This document shows positions 14,247 to 16,036 of a DNA stretch of 16,036 bases, piece after piece (the stretch's first letter is position 1; each line of letters opens with the position of its first letter). The DNA comes from an uncultured Fretibacterium sp. (lineage in GTDB: Bacteria > Synergistota > Synergistia > Synergistales > Aminobacteriaceae). A program made the position numbers and the translations under genes. The notes beneath the pieces were generated by a model. It saw only the letters and a list, made by a program, of their open reading frames with translations, ran no database searches and was not told where the DNA came from. The DNA lies in NCBI RefSeq assembly GCF_938040765.1, contig NZ_CALIAA010000055.1, forward strand, positions 1 through 16,036, given 5' to 3'.

Positions 14247-15304
14247 TGGATACGAAACCCTCGCACCTTACCGACCGTCTCGTTCCAGATCTCCACGCCC
14301 TCGGGATAGACCTTGCGGCAGGATTCCGCCCACAGGGGGAGCACCGTCTCCGTCACCGCGGCGTTCAGCAGCTCCTTATCCCTGTCGGATACCGGAACCA
14401 GGGTCATATTGAACTTCGTGTTGTCCTGGCACGGCTCCTGACCGACATTGCAGTTGACCGCAAAACTGTTGGCCCTCTCGGTGAACTCCCACATCAGGGC
14501 CTCCAGACGCTGGAACTCCTTCATCAATTTCTCCTGGGACTCCGGAGAAAACTTGTTCCAGTAGTCGAGGTTGATGAAATGCCCCTGTACCGAGCCGGAG
14601 ACGGCCAGGGGGAACAGGTGAGTGGTCACCTCGGGCCACTTGCCCGTATTGCCCGAGGCCGCCGAGGTCACGCCGCAATCCACGACCCCTCTTTGAAGCG
14701 CGGGGTACACCTCGGAGAAGGAGAGCGTCACCGGGATGGCCCCGAAGTACTCGATGAGCTTCGCCATCGACGGCGTGAAGCTCCGAATCTTCAGCCCCTT
14801 GAAGTCCTCCACGCCCTTGATGGGCTTGTTGCTGAAAAAGACCTGAGGGCCAAAGGGCCAGAGCGTGAGGATCTTGACGTTGAAGCGCTTCTGAAGCCGA
14901 GTATCGAGGGCCTCCCGATAGGCGTCGACAGCCGTACGGAGGTCCTTCAGGTTGGTCGATACCCCGACGAGGTCGATTCCCTCGAGGAAGGGGTCGTCTC
15001 TGGCCGCCATCCCTATCTGGACACTCATGACGTCGAAAGTCCCGGACCGCAGCAGACGCAGCGCATCCTCGGCCTTGACGTTCACGGCATCCATCGTGTT
15101 GTAGCTCGTCCGGAACTCGAGCCCGGCGGACTGAGGCAGGTCTACGAAGAAAGGTTTCTCCAGCTCCACATGCTTGTAGTTCGTGGAGAAGTTGCCCACC
15201 ACGCGCATCGTCTTCGGATCGGCCGCCTCCGCGCTGCCGGCCGCCGCCTGCAGAAAGACCGAACACAGGACCGCAGCCGCAAAGACCGTCACAAAACGTT
15301 TCAT
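14243..15304 (-). CDS. TRAP transporter periplasmic solute-binding protein (DctP family)
   Basis: Exported receptor for the TRAP importer, 353 residues from the ATG at 15304. A signal peptide is clear: MKRF, a hydrophobic core, then GSAEA before ADPKTM, with cleavage likely after residue 27. Family features include FKGLKIRSFTPSM (168-180), where R174 is the Arg that usually salt-bridges the ligand carboxylate, and a Cys in VVDCGVTSAASG where relatives often have Gly. Two more Cys occur in NCNVGQEPCQDN, which could form a disulfide. An ATG two codons earlier (15310) is only 3 nt from GGAGG, while 15304 is 9 nt away, so I chose the latter. The ligand is unknown; a carboxylated or ureido compound would suit the downstream amidohydrolases. 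Confidence 0.9.
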   Translation of the reverse strand: MKRFVTVFAAAVLCSVFLQAAAGSAEAADPKTMRVVGNFSTNYKHVELEKPFFVDLPQSAGLEFRTSYNTMDAVNVKAEDALRLLRSGTFDVMSVQIGMAARDDPFLEGIDLVGVSTNLKDLRTAVDAYREALDTRLQKRFNVKILTLWPFGPQVFFSNKPIKGVEDFKGLKIRSFTPSMAKLIEYFGAIPVTLSFSEVYPALQRGVVDCGVTSAASGNTGKWPEVTTHLFPLAVSGSVQGHFINLDYWNKFSPESQEKLMKEFQRLEALMWEFTERANSFAVNCNVGQEPCQDNTKFNMTLVPVSDRDKELLNAAVTETVLPLWAESCRKVYPEGVEIWNETVGKVRGFRIQ

Positions 15305-15344
15305 TTTCATTTCCCTCCTTTTCGGTTTACCGTCACTCGGACGT

Positions 15345-15357
15345 TGAAAACGTTTCA
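15345..15357. promoter_or_regulatory. Possible operator TGAAAACGTTTCA upstream of the TRAP operon
   Basis: TGAAA and TTTCA arms flank ACG, and the core AAACGTTT is a perfect palindrome centred on CG, as in many LacI-family operators. It lies about 41 bases upstream of the TRAP binding-protein start, in an AT-rich patch. It is one base shorter than a catabolite-response element. No regulator gene is in the window, so this is a pattern only. Confidence 0.3.
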
Positions 15358-15383
15358 GTCTTTTTTGTAAGAGTTTTCTCTTT

Positions 15384-16036
15384 TCAATACCCAAGGGCTC
15401 TGGGCAGCCAAAGACACAGCGAGGGGAAAAATATACAAAGGACAAGCATCCCGTATTGCAGAAAAATATAAGGCCACGAGTTGCGTATCATGTCACCGAT
15501 GGAAACACGCGTGATGCCGCACATGGCAAAAAGCAGCACCCCAACCGGCGGGGTCATCATACCGATAACGAGATTCAGTACGAAGAGGAACCCGAACCAC
15601 AAGGGGTCTATACCGTATGCGGCCGCTATGGGGGCAAAAATGGGAACCAGCATGATGTAGGCAGCGATCGACTCGATGAACATACCGGCTACAACCAGGA
15701 TAAGCATCATCAGGAACAAAAATACCGAGGGGCTGTTTGTAAGCCCCTGCAAAAAGTTTGCCAAACGAACGGGGACGAGATCTATCGTAAAAACAAACGT
15801 CGTCGTTGCAGCAAAGGCCATAAGAGCTCCCACGACCGACGAGCCCACCGCGGCACGGAACATCACCGCGGGGATGGCGGAGAGCTTGAGCTTCTTGGTG
15901 ACAAAAAATCCGACGAGTGCCGCATATGCGACCGCAATCCCCGCCCCTTCGGTCGGGGTGAACATCCCGCCAACAATACCTCCGACGACCAAAATGGGCA
16001 TCATAAAGATAAGAAAAGCCTTGCGGGTTTGAATCA
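15384..16036 (-). CDS. TRAP transporter large permease (DctM family), partial, N-terminal half outside window
   Basis: The C-terminal 217 residues of a second DctM protein. The frame is open to the window edge and ends with ALGY and TGA at 15384. Motifs are FTPTEGAGIAVAYAALVGF near the left of the visible part and MMTPPVGVLLFAMCGI near the end, with hydrophobic helices throughout. A usual DctM has about 430 residues, so roughly half is missing. Its GC content is lower than that of its neighbours (one 60-base stretch near 15421 is about 42%), with A/T-ending codons. In TRAP operons DctM is usually last, so this is probably the end of a neighbouring P-Q-M operon. Its stop is 79 bases before the next TRAP binding-protein start. 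A small AAGAG-TTTT-CTCTT hairpin (15369-15382) follows the stop but is not backed by T residues on this strand. Confidence 0.9.
   Translation of the reverse strand, partial: IQTRKAFLIFMMPILVVGGIVGGMFTPTEGAGIAVAYAALVGFFVTKKLKLSAIPAVMFRAAVGSSVVGALMAFAATTTFVFTIDLVPVRLANFLQGLTNSPSVFLFLMMLILVVAGMFIESIAAYIMLVPIFAPIAAAYGIDPLWFGFLFVLNLVIGMMTPPVGVLLFAMCGITRVSIGDMIRNSWPYIFLQYGMLVLCIFFPSLCLWLPRALGY

Noticed and set aside
15345..15357. TGAAAACGTTTCA as a catabolite-response element.
   Set aside because: It is one base short of the 14-base consensus and there is no evidence for CcpA in this organism; kept only as a generic operator candidate.
15369..15382. AAGAG-TTTT-CTCTT hairpin after the partial DctM stop as a terminator.
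   Set aside because: The stem is only 5 AT-rich pairs, and on the minus strand it is followed by A residues rather than T.

Overview
The window is GC-rich bacterial DNA (clearly above 60% by eye), densely packed, with almost every gene on the minus strand and several stop/start overlaps of ATGA or GTGA type. TRAP transporters, NMT1-type ABC transporters, cyclic amidohydrolases and a MOFRL-type glycerate 2-kinase together fit a heterotrophic anaerobe. Synergistota, or possibly a deltaproteobacterial-like genome, would be my guess, but no rRNA or other marker gene is present and this is inference only. I saw no tRNA, rRNA, CRISPR array or transposase, and no gene-free gap exceeds about 260 bases.

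Layout, left to right. (1) 1-385, minus: the N-terminal part of an unrecognised exported protein, cut by the window edge. (2) 588-1853, minus: glycerate 2-kinase. (3) 2106-3395, plus: the only plus-strand gene, a soluble PAS-GGDEF diguanylate cyclase. Its start is odd: a perfect Shine-Dalgarno sequence precedes an ATA codon, and upstream lies a short ORF containing a C8 tract. (4) 7602 down to 3455, minus: a five-gene unit of ABC ATPase, permease, uridine phosphorylase, exported NMT1-like binding protein and a second permease. A candidate extended -10 element and tandem 10-bp repeats precede it. (5) 15304 down to 7784, minus: a TRAP binding protein, small permease DctQ and large permease DctM, then an allantoinase-like cyclic amidohydrolase and two TRZ/ATZ-type amidohydrolases. 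A 10-bp perfect hairpin (7721-7751) follows the last gene. (6) 15384-16036, minus: the C-terminal half of another TRAP large permease with visibly lower GC, probably the last gene of a neighbouring TRAP operon.

How the genes may work together (inference). Two uptake systems of different energetics (ATP-driven ABC, ion-driven TRAP) flank or adjoin four enzymes acting on nucleosides or N-heterocycles: uridine phosphorylase, an allantoinase-like ring opener and two deaminase/chlorohydrolase-type hydrolases. This reads as a scavenging and catabolic island for nucleobase-like compounds. The glycerate kinase could use glycerate made from glyoxylate, the usual end of allantoin breakdown, but the connecting genes are not in the window. 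The least ordinary points are the first amidohydrolase (7784-9259), whose metal-binding HxH motif is replaced while a canonical relative sits next door, and the start region of the diguanylate cyclase gene.
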